This document shows positions 42,309 to 50,218 of a stretch of DNA of 64,000 bases, piece by piece. The position numbers and the translations under genes were made by a program. The DNA is taken from positions 310,001-374,000 of the forward strand of contig NZ_BBWZ01000001.1 of NCBI RefSeq assembly GCF_001015055.1, given 5' to 3'. Under the pieces are notes generated by a model. It searched no databases. It was given only the letters and a program-made list of their open reading frames with translations, and was not told the origin of the DNA. The DNA comes from Aneurinibacillus tyrosinisolvens (GTDB lineage: Bacteria > Bacillota > Bacilli > Aneurinibacillales > Aneurinibacillaceae). Every line of letters begins with the position of its first letter. Positions within the stretch are counted from its first letter, which is position 1.

Positions 42309-43439
42309 ATGATTTATCAGTGGAAAGTTGAAATTGCAGGCATACAACCACTAATTTGGCGAAGATTTCAAACGTTTGGTGACATCACATTCGATCAACT
42401 GCACAAAACACTGCAAACGGTCATAGGATGGGAGGATTACCATCTATACCTGTTTGGCTTTCCCGATAAAACGATACATATACCTAATCCTGAGTTCCCA
42501 CAGGAGGCAGCCAAAGAGTTAGATGCGAGAAAGGAGAAGGTGCGAGATCATATAACGGAGGAAGGGCAGAATCTCGTTTACCTGTACGATTTTGGAGACA
42601 ACTGGGAGCATAAACTTCTTTTAGAAAAAATAGTGCCGCAGCAAGAAAGGGCGTATCCTGTCTGCCTGGAAGGCGAGCATCATTGCCCGCCAGAAGATGC
42701 AGGAGGCATTCATGGATACATCGACATATTGGAGATTTTGCAAAATGAAAACCATCCTGAATACGAAGACACACTACTATGGATCGGGGAACGGTTTAAT
42801 CCCAAGGCATTCAATAAAGAAATTGTAAATCGCCAGTTGCGGCGGCAGGAAAATAAATTAAATCCGAAGCAGGCAAAGCAGAACGCTAAACGCAAAAAAA
42901 GCACAAAGCTTACCGTTCCCTCATTAAGAAAGCAACTGCAAAACCTGCCGCAGGAAGAACTCGTTCGGATGGTCATCGATTGTGTAAAAGCAAGCAAAGA
43001 GGCAGAACAATTTTTTACGATTCAGCTGGTAGGAGAAGAAGCATTAGAAGACATCATTGAGGAATACCGCAAAAAGGTAAAAGAAGAGTTCTTTCCGGCA
43101 CGGGGAGAGCCGAAGCTCAGGTTATCCGAAGCAAGGAAAGCGATTCGTGAATTCGAGAAGCTTGCGCAGGACAAGCGATATATCCTTGATTTACGCCTGT
43201 TTTACGTAGAGCTCGGCGTCGAATTTACAAATCTGTACGGCGATATTGACGAAAGATTCTACGATAGCATGCTGTCCATGTATGATTCGGCTGCCCGGAT
43301 GCTGAGCCTGGAAGATGATGAAGAGCTGATGGAAGAATTTCAGCAAAGGATGCGGGTGGTAGTAGAAGAGACCGCAGGAATGGGCTGGGGATTCCACGAT
43401 ACGTTAAATGAGATCTACGCTGATTTGTTTGCCTCCTAG
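42309..43439 (+). CDS. pRiA4b ORF-3 family protein
   Basis: The 376-residue protein has an N-terminal pRiA4b ORF-3 domain (about residues 1-180; YQWKVEIAGIQPLIWRR, then GWEDYHLYLF and YLYDFGDNWEH are signatures). A Lys/Gln-rich linker and an unassigned helical C-terminal domain of about 170 residues follow. The family was first seen on plasmids and transposons and is common in accessory DNA; its function is unknown. GGGGGAGAG precedes the ATG. It sits next to gerE in a region that differs from the Bacillus backbone, consistent with acquisition. Confidence 0.85.
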   Translation: MIYQWKVEIAGIQPLIWRRFQTFGDITFDQLHKTLQTVIGWEDYHLYLFGFPDKTIHIPNPEFPQEAAKELDARKEKVRDHITEEGQNLVYLYDFGDNWEHKLLLEKIVPQQERAYPVCLEGEHHCPPEDAGGIHGYIDILEILQNENHPEYEDTLLWIGERFNPKAFNKEIVNRQLRRQENKLNPKQAKQNAKRKKSTKLTVPSLRKQLQNLPQEELVRMVIDCVKASKEAEQFFTIQLVGEEALEDIIEEYRKKVKEEFFPARGEPKLRLSEARKAIREFEKLAQDKRYILDLRLFYVELGVEFTNLYGDIDERFYDSMLSMYDSAARMLSLEDDEELMEEFQQRMRVVVEETAGMGWGFHDTLNEIYADLFAS

Positions 43440-43474
43440 CAGAAGAAGACAGGATGCTGCGGTGATAAAAGAAG

Positions 43475-43519
43475 AGCCTGACAGGTGCTTTAAGTGGACA
43501 GGCACAGTCAGGCTTTTTC
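43475..43519 (+). terminator. Terminator after the pRiA4b-family gene
   Basis: AGCCTGAC (43475-43482) pairs with GTCAGGCT (43507-43514), with further pairing possible inside, followed by TTTT. Confidence 0.7.
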
Positions 43520-43525
43520 GATTTA

Positions 43526-44221
43526 CTATTGGTGGCCGAGCATGAAAGTAGCGGGAATTTGCCTCATTTGAAGGGCCATATCCTGGTACTCGTTATACTC
43601 AATACTATCTGGCTGGTCCGCATACTGATTTTCGCTTGCGGGAAGCATCGCATATACATAGCCGTCTTTTGCCCCGAGCTTTTTATAGAGGCCGGGGTCT
43701 TTTCCATACCCTTTCCACACACTCTCCTTGATTTTTTCAATGCTGAAGAGGACGCGTTCAGAAACTTTCGGATTGCTCGGTTTATAATAAAAAATGACAT
43801 TTCCATCTTTCTCAACTACGTGGTATTTCATATCCCACGTTTGCGGGAAGGAAATTGCAAACTCGGCCGCCCGGTAAGTAAAAGTCGGCGCAGGCCGGGT
43901 CGTTGTATACGGCGTGCGCATGCCGATAAGCGAAGAAGGTTCAAGAATGACGGACGCCACATACCAGTTTTCCTGCACCTTCCTAGTCGTAACAACCGCT
44001 TCCTTCGGACTGCTTGGAGCCACAGCCTGTTCAAGCTGTGAAACCTGCCATTCGAGTGATTGCACTTCCTTTGACTTTACAATGGGAGAAGCAGAAACCG
44101 GGGCAGGCTTTTTCACTGTGGACGTCCGGACATGTCCCGAGCCTTCTGCAAAAATAGGTGTGGATAAGGAAGTTAGCAGCAGAGCAGCACCGGTAAACAT
44201 CACAAGTTTTTTCTTCATCAT
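43526..44221 (-). CDS. Secreted hypothetical protein
   Basis: The product is not recognised. The 231-residue protein has a clear Sec signal peptide (MMKKKLVMFTGAALLLTSLSTPIFA, cleavage likely after Ala25). A Pro/Ser/Lys-rich linker with a short coiled coil follows (LEWQVSQLEQAV), then a C-terminal domain of about 140 residues with a YRAAEFAISFPQTWDMKYHV segment, like that of small extracytoplasmic PsbP-type lipoprotein domains. It has no Cys after the signal, so it is probably released or held by the wall. It is convergent with the pRiA4b-family gene. Confidence 0.75.
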   Translation of the reverse strand: MMKKKLVMFTGAALLLTSLSTPIFAEGSGHVRTSTVKKPAPVSASPIVKSKEVQSLEWQVSQLEQAVAPSSPKEAVVTTRKVQENWYVASVILEPSSLIGMRTPYTTTRPAPTFTYRAAEFAISFPQTWDMKYHVVEKDGNVIFYYKPSNPKVSERVLFSIEKIKESVWKGYGKDPGLYKKLGAKDGYVYAMLPASENQYADQPDSIEYNEYQDMALQMRQIPATFMLGHQ

Positions 44222-44298
44222 TATCTTCCTCTTTTCTGTAAATAATCATCGTTCCACTATAATCCGAATAGAAGAAAAAGGGGTTACAGAACCATTAC

Positions 44299-44325
44299 AA
44301 AAAGAGAGAGGGCTCGCCTCTCTCT
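44299..44325 (-). terminator. Terminator of the sigB operon
   Basis: A 9-bp perfect stem (AGAGAGAGG / CCTCTCTCT) with a 5-nt loop lies just past the rsbX stop on the minus strand and is followed by T5. Confidence 0.85.
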
Positions 44326-44332
44326 TCGCGGT

Positions 44333-44950
44333 TCAAGTATGAATCCATTTTCCGATAATTAAAGTGGCATCATCATTTACATGGATCATTTCATTTACAA
44401 TTCGCTTCATAATGATATCGGTAGAAAGGGAACCGGCAACGATATATTCCCAGTTGTCAGGCAGCTGGATGCCGTCGGAGAAAAGAATAATCGTGTCACC
44501 GCGGGAAAAGGGAAGAGAGCGTTCGACCGCATGAAACTTCCGGCCATTTAAAAACCCGGGGTTCGAAATGAAGTAGTGTTTCTTTTTCTCAGGTGTAATG
44601 ATAAGGCAGGAGATATTCCCAACACCTGCATAATCAATTTTTCGATGCTTCCAGTCTATAATAGCAATACCCACCACGGATCCGCGGGAACCATGGAGGG
44701 TACGGTTGCTTTCTTTGAGCAGTTGTAACGGGTTGTTACAGTGAGCATTTTTTTCGATTTCTTTAACTGCCTTTTCCGCAGCAAAACGGGCTTCCATCCC
44801 ACTCCCCAGGCCGTCGGCAATACTTAACAGCACATGTTCCTCATACTCCTGAGCGAAGTAACAATCTCCAGATAAAGTGTTAGGCTTCTTAGAAGTATGG
44901 TAAACGCTGTATTGAAACGAAAAGGGGACTTCTTCCGGCATCATTTTCAC
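44333..44950 (-). CDS. rsbX: Serine phosphatase RsbX
   Basis: The 205-residue PP2C/SpoIIE-type phosphatase has metal-binding Asp residues in the SGDCYF and LSIADGLGSGMEA segments and a late Asp pair in HVNDDATLI. RsbX dephosphorylates RsbS and RsbR to reset the stressosome. It is the last gene of the operon; its start overlaps the sigB stop by 4 nt (GTG at 44950, or the ATG at 44944). An excellent terminator follows. Confidence 0.92.
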   Translation of the reverse strand: MKMMPEEVPFSFQYSVYHTSKKPNTLSGDCYFAQEYEEHVLLSIADGLGSGMEARFAAEKAVKEIEKNAHCNNPLQLLKESNRTLHGSRGSVVGIAIIDWKHRKIDYAGVGNISCLIITPEKKKHYFISNPGFLNGRKFHAVERSLPFSRGDTIILFSDGIQLPDNWEYIVAGSLSTDIIMKRIVNEMIHVNDDATLIIGKWIHT

Positions 44951-45723
44951 TCCGAGTTTTTGATGTAGGCTTCTCTCATTTGCTGCAGGGTTTTTCTTAG
45001 AATTCTGGATACCTGCATCTGAGAAATCCCGAGTTTTTCACCGATTTGTCTTTGTGACCATTCTTCATAATAGACATATTGGATAACCATTTTTTGCTGT
45101 TCATCTAACTGCTCTAAAAGAGCGGATAAGTCCATTTTATGATCGACATCGCTAAAGCCAGGGTCTTGGTCAGGAATTACGTCCATCAGTGTGTGGGAAT
45201 CCTGCTCCTGGTTGTCTGTTTTCATGGGGGTATCAAGAGAAAGGGCATGAATATTTCCCTTGTTTTCCATAATTTCCAGTACTTTTTCCTCGCTTATCTC
45301 CATCTTTTGTGCGATTTCATCAATGTGCGGAGAACGCTGGAGTTCAATCATTAATTCATCGATCGTTTTCTGCAGGCGATAGCCCATTTCTTTAATCGTT
45401 CTAGGGACACGGATGCTCCATGTCTTATCACGAAGGTAATGCTTCATTTTCCCAACAATGGTGGATACAGCATATGCATCAAAGTTATTGCTGACATTCA
45501 TGTCAAATTTATCGATGGCACCGAGAAGAGCCATCATGCCGACCTGGTATAAATCGTCCACAAGGTGAAAGTCGCGGGCCATTTTGGAAGCGAGTTTTTT
45601 TACAGTATCCTGGTAATTGAGCAAGATTTCATTGAGTACGTCCTCGGCGCCCGTTTCCTGATAAATTCGGATGGACTCTCTAACATCACGGTTGAATGAT
45701 TTCTTGGTGGACGTCTGGCTCAC
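44947..45723 (-). CDS. sigB: General stress sigma factor SigB
   Basis: The 258-residue SigB/F/G-group sigma factor has region 2 with DLYQVGMMALLGAIDKFD and SNNFDAYAVSTIVGKMKHYLRD, region 3 (RVPRTIKEMGYRLQ) and a region 4 helix-turn-helix (WSQRQIGEKLGISQMQVSRILRK). It directs the general stress regulon. It starts with GTG at 45723 after GAGGTGAGCG. In the current sequence it lies 33 bp after rsbW, but in the restored rsbW frame it would overlap rsbW by 38 bp. Confidence 0.95.
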   Translation of the reverse strand: MSQTSTKKSFNRDVRESIRIYQETGAEDVLNEILLNYQDTVKKLASKMARDFHLVDDLYQVGMMALLGAIDKFDMNVSNNFDAYAVSTIVGKMKHYLRDKTWSIRVPRTIKEMGYRLQKTIDELMIELQRSPHIDEIAQKMEISEEKVLEIMENKGNIHALSLDTPMKTDNQEQDSHTLMDVIPDQDPGFSDVDHKMDLSALLEQLDEQQKMVIQYVYYEEWSQRQIGEKLGISQMQVSRILRKTLQQMREAYIKNSE

Positions 45724-45756
45724 TTTCGCTCACCTCATCCCTTTTCAAGTATTTGG

Positions 45757-46170
45757 TCAGTGAAACCTTAACCCCCCCTGAGCGGTATCATATTTAATAT
45801 CATCCATTAAGGTTTTCATCAAATAAATGCCCAGGCCGCCAACATCGATTTCATCCAGGTTTTTTCCGTGAAGAGAAGTCGCGTTGTTCTTGATTTTGTT
45901 TGCGTCGAACGCCGTTCCCTGGTCGCTGACCACAATTTCAAGAAGTTCTTCGCGGATGTGGAAATCAACGGACAGGTTCCCTTCATTGTTTTCATAAGCG
46001 TGGCTTACAACGTTGTTACAAGCTTCCGCGATGGCTACTTTAATATCTTCAATGTCGTTGTACGAAAATCCCATCTGGTAAGCGAGACCGGAAACCGTTA
46101 ATCGAATCACACTTATATAATCGGCGCGAGCCGGAACGTTTATTTTTACATGGTCATTTTTACCGGGCAT
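45757..46170 (-). CDS. rsbW: Anti-sigma-B factor RsbW, 3' end frameshifted at a G7 tract
   Basis: The GHKL kinase/anti-sigma protein has an N box in AIAEACNNVVSHAYENN and a G box in GGLGIYLMKTLMDD. It binds and holds SigB and phosphorylates RsbV. The encoded frame ends early as ...DTAQGGLRFH right after a seven-base G run (C7 at 45772-45778 on the plus strand). One more G would give ...GGVKVSLTKYLKRDEVSESE and a stop at 45686, the normal RsbW C-terminus overlapping sigB. The start is the ATG at 46170 after GGGGGGATT. Phase variation, a lab mutation or a sequencing error are all possible. Confidence 0.9.
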   Translation of the reverse strand: MPGKNDHVKINVPARADYISVIRLTVSGLAYQMGFSYNDIEDIKVAIAEACNNVVSHAYENNEGNLSVDFHIREELLEIVVSDQGTAFDANKIKNNATSLHGKNLDEIDVGGLGIYLMKTLMDDIKYDTAQGGLRFH

Positions 46171-46192
46171 GGTAATCCCCCCTGTGAAAAAA

Positions 46193-46510
46193 TTATGCAA
46201 TCGTTAAATACTGAGCGACACCGGAAATCTGGAAAATGCGCTGGATTTTATCCGGCACCTCTTCAATAAAAATCTCTTCATTTATTGCCTTGCGCAGCTT
46301 CAGTGCCGCAACAAATACACCAAGCCCTGTACTATCCATGTAATGCAAGTCTTTCAGGTTAACCCGGACCTCTTTTTTCTCTTTCTCTGCAAGCGGAAGC
46401 AGTACTTCACGCAATTGAGGTGCTGTCGCAAGGTCAAGGTCACCATGAAGGTATAAGCACACGACCTTATCATTTTCTTCCGTTTCCACTACAAAAGGGA
46501 GCTGGTTCAT
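46193..46510 (-). CDS. rsbV: Anti-anti-sigma factor RsbV
   Basis: The 105-residue STAS-domain protein has the phosphorylation site at Ser60 in MDSTGLGVF, equivalent to Ser56 of B. subtilis RsbV. Unphosphorylated RsbV traps RsbW and frees SigB. The ATG at 46510 follows GAGGTG; the frame is open to a GTG at 46519. The gap of about 100 bp before it contains a SigB-type promoter, giving the usual positive feedback on rsbVW-sigB-rsbX. Confidence 0.95.
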   Translation of the reverse strand: MNQLPFVVETEENDKVVCLYLHGDLDLATAPQLREVLLPLAEKEKKEVRVNLKDLHYMDSTGLGVFVAALKLRKAINEEIFIEEVPDKIQRIFQISGVAQYLTIA

Positions 46511-46558
46511 CCTTTTCACCTCTTCATTTAGTCTCGATTATGTATATCATATATTACT

Positions 46559-46584
46559 TTACCCCGGGCCAAGGAGGGTAAAAC
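46559..46584 (-). promoter_or_regulatory. SigB-dependent promoter upstream of rsbV
   Basis: On the minus strand, GTTTTA (46584-46579), a 14-nt spacer and GGGTAA (46564-46559) match the SigB consensus GTTTAA-N12-15-GGGTAT at 5 of 6 in each element. It is in the same place as the B. subtilis internal SigB promoter. Confidence 0.85.
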
Positions 46585-46610
46585 AGGAGAGAATGAGGTA
46601 AATTCTCCCT

Positions 46611-47615
46611 CTACTTTTTTCTTAGCATTACAATGGTATGATCGTCATCCAATTGATAGTCTTTTTGATCAATAATATGCTGGTAGGCCTGATGAACAAT
46701 CTCCTGGGCCGGTAGGGTGAAATCCAGGATTAGAAGCGCCTCGCGGAGAAGAGAATTGTCGTCGGCGGTGTCTGAATCCTTTCGCTCGGTTACGCCATCG
46801 GTATAAAGAACAAGAAAATCACCGGATTTAAGCAGCAACGATTTTTGTTCGAAAATAACATGCGGATCAACACCCAGGATGAGCCCTTTTGTATTTAAAT
46901 CGGAGAATGCCCCGGTTTCAGCATCATAATGAAGGGCCGGTTCATGTCCAGCCGAGGAATACGTAAGGATGGATGAAGATGGGTCGTAAATCGTGTTGAG
47001 CATCGTTACAAACAGGCTGGGATCGGCGTTCTTCAGGACGAGACGATTGAGATCGCTTAAAATCATATTCGCTGGTTTTACGTCGTTTTCGAATGTATCC
47101 ATCGCGTATTTAATCATCGACATACACATGGCGGCGGGGATTCCTTTCCCTACGATATCGGCTACGAGTGTACCGAACCTTCCCTGGCCATAGTGTGTGA
47201 AATAGTAAAAATCTCCAGACATATCTCTGGCAGGGGTACTAATATACCCCACATCCAAGTCATGAAATGAGTGGTTAAAATCATGCGGATAAAGATTCTG
47301 CTGCATGGAGGTGGCAACCGTGATTTCACTGTCCAGCTGCTTTTTCCGCAGGCGAAGGCTTTGTCTTTCCTGATAGGCCATGCCAAAGGAAACCATAATC
47401 TCCATTAAAAATTTAAAGGAAATTTCCCATTCATGCGGAAGCACAAATCCGTTGTTTTTCATTGTGCTCAGGTGGATGGAGAGAATCTCTTCCGGAGAGA
47501 CATCCTTTTCAATTAATGACTTGCTTAGCTGCTGCCCGGCGTATAATTGGTGTTCACCGGGATTTTGTAAGAAGTGAAGCATGATTTTTTCGTAGTACTC
47601 CATCACATGTTTCAA
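46611..47615 (-). CDS. rsbU: Serine phosphatase RsbU
   Basis: The 334-residue protein has an N-terminal helical RsbT-binding domain (about residues 1-100) and a C-terminal PP2C/SpoIIE phosphatase domain, with Asp metal ligands in ARDMSGDFYYF and VADIVGKGIPAA and a late DDDHTIVML. RsbT released from the stressosome activates it, and it dephosphorylates RsbV-P. It follows rsbT closely in the operon. Confidence 0.95.
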   Translation of the reverse strand: MKHVMEYYEKIMLHFLQNPGEHQLYAGQQLSKSLIEKDVSPEEILSIHLSTMKNNGFVLPHEWEISFKFLMEIMVSFGMAYQERQSLRLRKKQLDSEITVATSMQQNLYPHDFNHSFHDLDVGYISTPARDMSGDFYYFTHYGQGRFGTLVADIVGKGIPAAMCMSMIKYAMDTFENDVKPANMILSDLNRLVLKNADPSLFVTMLNTIYDPSSSILTYSSAGHEPALHYDAETGAFSDLNTKGLILGVDPHVIFEQKSLLLKSGDFLVLYTDGVTERKDSDTADDNSLLREALLILDFTLPAQEIVHQAYQHIIDQKDYQLDDDHTIVMLRKK

Positions 47616-47631
47616 AGAATGTCCTCCTATC

Positions 47632-48039
47632 TTATAGAAGTTTCCACTTTACGGCGCGGATGACGGTTCCTTTGCCTTCGCTTGATTCGATACTAAACTC
47701 ATCCATCAGGCGCTTGACACCGGGCAGTCCGGCTCCCAGTCCTCCGGAAGTCGAATATCCATCCTCCAGCGCTTTCATAACATCTCTAATGCCGGGACCA
47801 TTATCGCGGGAGATAATCTGAATCCCTACCCTGTCTCCTTCGGACAAAGCGGCTAATTCGATTTCTCCTTTCTTTGCATACAGGTAAATATTACGAGCCA
47901 GTTCGGATATAGCGGTTGTGATACGGGCTTGATCCACTTCACCGAATCCTAGAGATTTGGCGAGATCTCTCCCACTTTGTCGGGCAACAACGATATCCCA
48001 CTCGTTATACACGTGAATGTTTGGGTTGTTGTCCACCAT
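47632..48039 (-). CDS. rsbT: Serine kinase / RsbU activator RsbT
   Basis: The 135-residue GHKL-type kinase has an N box (AISELARNIYLYA) and glycine-rich boxes (DNGPGI, GLGAGLPGVKRLMD). It phosphorylates RsbS and RsbR in the stressosome, and on release activates RsbU. Its start shares a base with the rsbS stop at 48039, so translation is coupled. Confidence 0.95.
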   Translation of the reverse strand: MVDNNPNIHVYNEWDIVVARQSGRDLAKSLGFGEVDQARITTAISELARNIYLYAKKGEIELAALSEGDRVGIQIISRDNGPGIRDVMKALEDGYSTSGGLGAGLPGVKRLMDEFSIESSEGKGTVIRAVKWKLL

Positions 48040-48395
48040 TATCCCTCCAGTAACTGCTTCAGTTTTTCCAAGCCTTGTTCTAAATTCATAGCCGTTTTTA
48101 TATTCCGGAATCCGATGCCAAGATCAATAAGCGTAATGCTAACAGCTGGCTGAATGCCTGTAAAAATCACTTCGCTGCCAAGGAGCTCAGACATTTTTAC
48201 AACGTCTCCAAGCACACGCGCGATATAGCTGTCGATCATTTGCACGGAAGTTAGATCAATCACAACCCCTGTAGAACCGGTTTTATGAATCATATTTAAT
48301 AAATCCTGCTGGAATTGTACAGCTGTTTTATCGTCGAGCTCTACTTGAATGGAGACGAGCAGATAGTTGCCAAGTTTTAGGATAGGAATCCTCAT
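48039..48395 (-). CDS. rsbS: Stressosome scaffold RsbS
   Basis: The 118-residue protein is a single STAS domain with the phosphorylation site at Ser56 in [11 protein letters not shown], equivalent to Ser59 of B. subtilis RsbS. With RsbR it forms the stressosome core that holds RsbT. It lies between rsbR and rsbT with almost no spacing. Confidence 0.95.
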   Translation of the reverse strand: MRIPILKLGNYLLVSIQVELDDKTAVQFQQDLLNMIHKTGSTGVVIDLTSVQMIDSYIARVLGDVVKMSELLGSEVIFTGIQPAVSITLIDLGIGFRNIKTAMNLEQGLEKLKQLLEG

Positions 48396-48397
48396 TT

Positions 48398-49249
48398 TTA
48401 TATACCTCCCTTATGTATGTCTGTAATTTCTTTACCTGTTTTTGATAAAGCGACACGAAGTCCCTGATCCATCGAGCTCAATGTTGTAAGCATGTCCATA
48501 TCAACTCCCAGGCTTATCATTGTTTGGGCAATCTCGGGGCGGATGCCTACGACGATACATTCGGCACCGATTAAATGAATGGCTTCCGCTGCTTTAATAA
48601 TATATTGTGCGACCATCGTATTCACTTCTGCCACACCTGTAATGTCAACAAGCACGACTTTGCTTTCATATTTTATAGCGCCGTATAGAAGGTTTTGTGT
48701 AATAAGCTCCGCTCTCTCTGTATCAATGGCCCCTATAATGGGCATGACGGCGATATTCTCAAGCACCGGAATCAGGGGTGCTGATAATTCCATAATCGCA
48801 GAACGATGAGCTAGAATTTTATTCTTCCAGGAGGACGCATAGATGTCATGTATTACCTTATTAAAATGAAAGAAGAAACCATCTGCTTCTTTCACCAAAT
48901 CAATAAGACGTGTCGGGTTTTGCTGCGGTTCGTCCATCTCCAGGATAATCTCTCTTATAAAATAAAAGGACTGAATCACGTCCGATACAGGAACGTCCGC
49001 CTCTGTACAGATGGGGACATGGACATAAAATGATTTTTCAATTCTATCCATCGCCTGTGTTCTCATTTCTTCGTCCTCGGAGAAGAAATCTGAAAGGTGA
49101 CGCAGAAAACCGTCCTTAAGGATGTTGTGGAAAAAGGCTTCAATTGGTTGCCTATAGGAAGAAAAATGGCTCAGTCGTTTTTGCTCCCATAATTTGCTTA
49201 TTGCATCTTGGTTATCATCAATTAATTGTTGAGAAGTCTTCCTGAACAT
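48398..49249 (-). CDS. rsbR: Stressosome co-antagonist RsbR
   Basis: The 283-residue protein has an N-terminal globin-like sensor turret without heme ligands evident (about residues 1-150) and a C-terminal STAS domain (about 160-275) with the [15 protein letters not shown] segment and threonines that RsbT would phosphorylate. It is the first gene of rsbRSTUVW-sigB-rsbX. GGAGTG precedes the ATG. It is divergent from the ytxG-like gene. Confidence 0.94.
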   Translation of the reverse strand: MFRKTSQQLIDDNQDAISKLWEQKRLSHFSSYRQPIEAFFHNILKDGFLRHLSDFFSEDEEMRTQAMDRIEKSFYVHVPICTEADVPVSDVIQSFYFIREIILEMDEPQQNPTRLIDLVKEADGFFFHFNKVIHDIYASSWKNKILAHRSAIMELSAPLIPVLENIAVMPIIGAIDTERAELITQNLLYGAIKYESKVVLVDITGVAEVNTMVAQYIIKAAEAIHLIGAECIVVGIRPEIAQTMISLGVDMDMLTTLSSMDQGLRVALSKTGKEITDIHKGGI

Positions 49250-49347
49250 AGTCGCACTCCTATCTTAAACTCTTTCCGATCCTTCTTTTCGATACTAACG
49301 CGAATAATTATCATCGGGTAAATTCTCCTCAATTCTATCTTATCATA

Positions 49348-49373
49348 GTTTATGGTCGAAAAAACACGGGTAA
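49348..49373 (+). promoter_or_regulatory. SigB-dependent promoter upstream of the ytxG-like gene
   Basis: GTTTAT (49348-49353), a 14-nt spacer and GGGTAA (49368-49373) match the SigB consensus at 5 of 6 in each element, 35 bp before the start. B. subtilis ytxG belongs to the SigB regulon. Confidence 0.8.
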
Positions 49374-49407
49374 TGAACATCATACGACACCAAGGGAGGA
49401 GATAATT

Positions 49408-49845
49408 GTGCAAACGGCAATTATTATAGGTATCATTGTCGTCGCGCTTGCGATTGCGGCGGTCGCTTTCATGCTCGTCCAGTTCTTTCGCAATCTGAGC
49501 CAGCTTATTAAGCAAACAGATGAAACGATACAGCACCTTCAGCTGAACGTGGATCAGATTGTTGCCCGTTTGGATGTTTCGCTGGAAGACTTAAATGTCA
49601 TTTCCAAGGATTTAACAACGAAGATGGATAAGCTGGACAGTACCTTTACAGCAGTTGACTCTATCGGGCAGGGTGTAACAACGCTATCGAACCACGTCCA
49701 AGAAAAAGTATCACGCCCGCCTCATTGGGCGGATAAAGTTCTTGAATGGCTGACCGCCGGGTTTACTGTATATAACGGGTTTGAAAAAATGCGCAGCAGC
49801 AGTGAAACAAAAGCGATTGAGGTGAGACAGCGTGCCCGGTTCTAA
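49408..49845 (+). CDS. DUF948 general-stress membrane protein (YtxG-like)
   Basis: The 145-residue protein has an N-terminal membrane helix (residues 3-27) and a long coiled-coil domain typical of DUF948 (TDETIQHLQLNVDQIVARLD onward). B. subtilis YtxG is a general stress protein of this family. The start is GTG at 49408 after GGGAGGAGATAATT. A SigB-type promoter lies just upstream, tying it to the adjacent sigB operon. The next gene overlaps its end by 14 bp. Confidence 0.82.
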   Translation: MQTAIIIGIIVVALAIAAVAFMLVQFFRNLSQLIKQTDETIQHLQLNVDQIVARLDVSLEDLNVISKDLTTKMDKLDSTFTAVDSIGQGVTTLSNHVQEKVSRPPHWADKVLEWLTAGFTVYNGFEKMRSSSETKAIEVRQRARF

Positions 49846-50173
49846 TGTAAAAACACGGGGGAGAATCGCTCCCCCATCTCCTTATCAAAACGATGCAGTA
49901 GACACCAGGTACAAGGACAAATGGCAGTGGCTGGCAGACAAAACGGATCAGATGCGCCTTACTGATTTTATCGAGAATTATCAAAAGCCAAGCAGAGTGA
50001 TTTGGATTAACATGCTCGCGGGCGTATCCCGTGGAGTCGGCCTTACGATCGGCACCGCGCTTATTATTGCCCTGATCGGTTTTATTCTCAGTTTCTTCGT
50101 CTCCATGCCGCTCGTTGGAAAATATATCGCACAGCTGCTTGACTGGGTAAACACATTCAAGACCACAAAATAA
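49832..50173 (+). CDS. DUF5665 membrane protein
   Basis: The 113-residue protein has a polar N-terminal half (about residues 1-60) and a C-terminal half with one or two membrane segments (SRGVGLTIGTALIIALIGFILSFFV). It matches the short DUF5665 pattern (TDFIENYQKPSRVIWINMLAGVSRGVG). It overlaps the ytxG-like gene and should share its SigB promoter. The function is unknown. A perfect bidirectional terminator follows. Confidence 0.75.
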   Translation: MPGSNVKTRGRIAPPSPYQNDAVDTRYKDKWQWLADKTDQMRLTDFIENYQKPSRVIWINMLAGVSRGVGLTIGTALIIALIGFILSFFVSMPLVGKYIAQLLDWVNTFKTTK

Positions 50174-50180
50174 ACCCTGA

Positions 50181-50217
50181 AAAAGACTTCCGCTGTATAG
50201 ACGGAAGTCTTTTTCCT
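50181..50217. terminator. Bidirectional terminator
   Basis: A 12-bp perfect stem (AAAAGACTTCCG / CGGAAGTCTTTT) with a 9-nt loop lies between the DUF5665 gene and the convergent hydrolase gene. Confidence 0.9.
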
Positions 50218-50218
50218 G

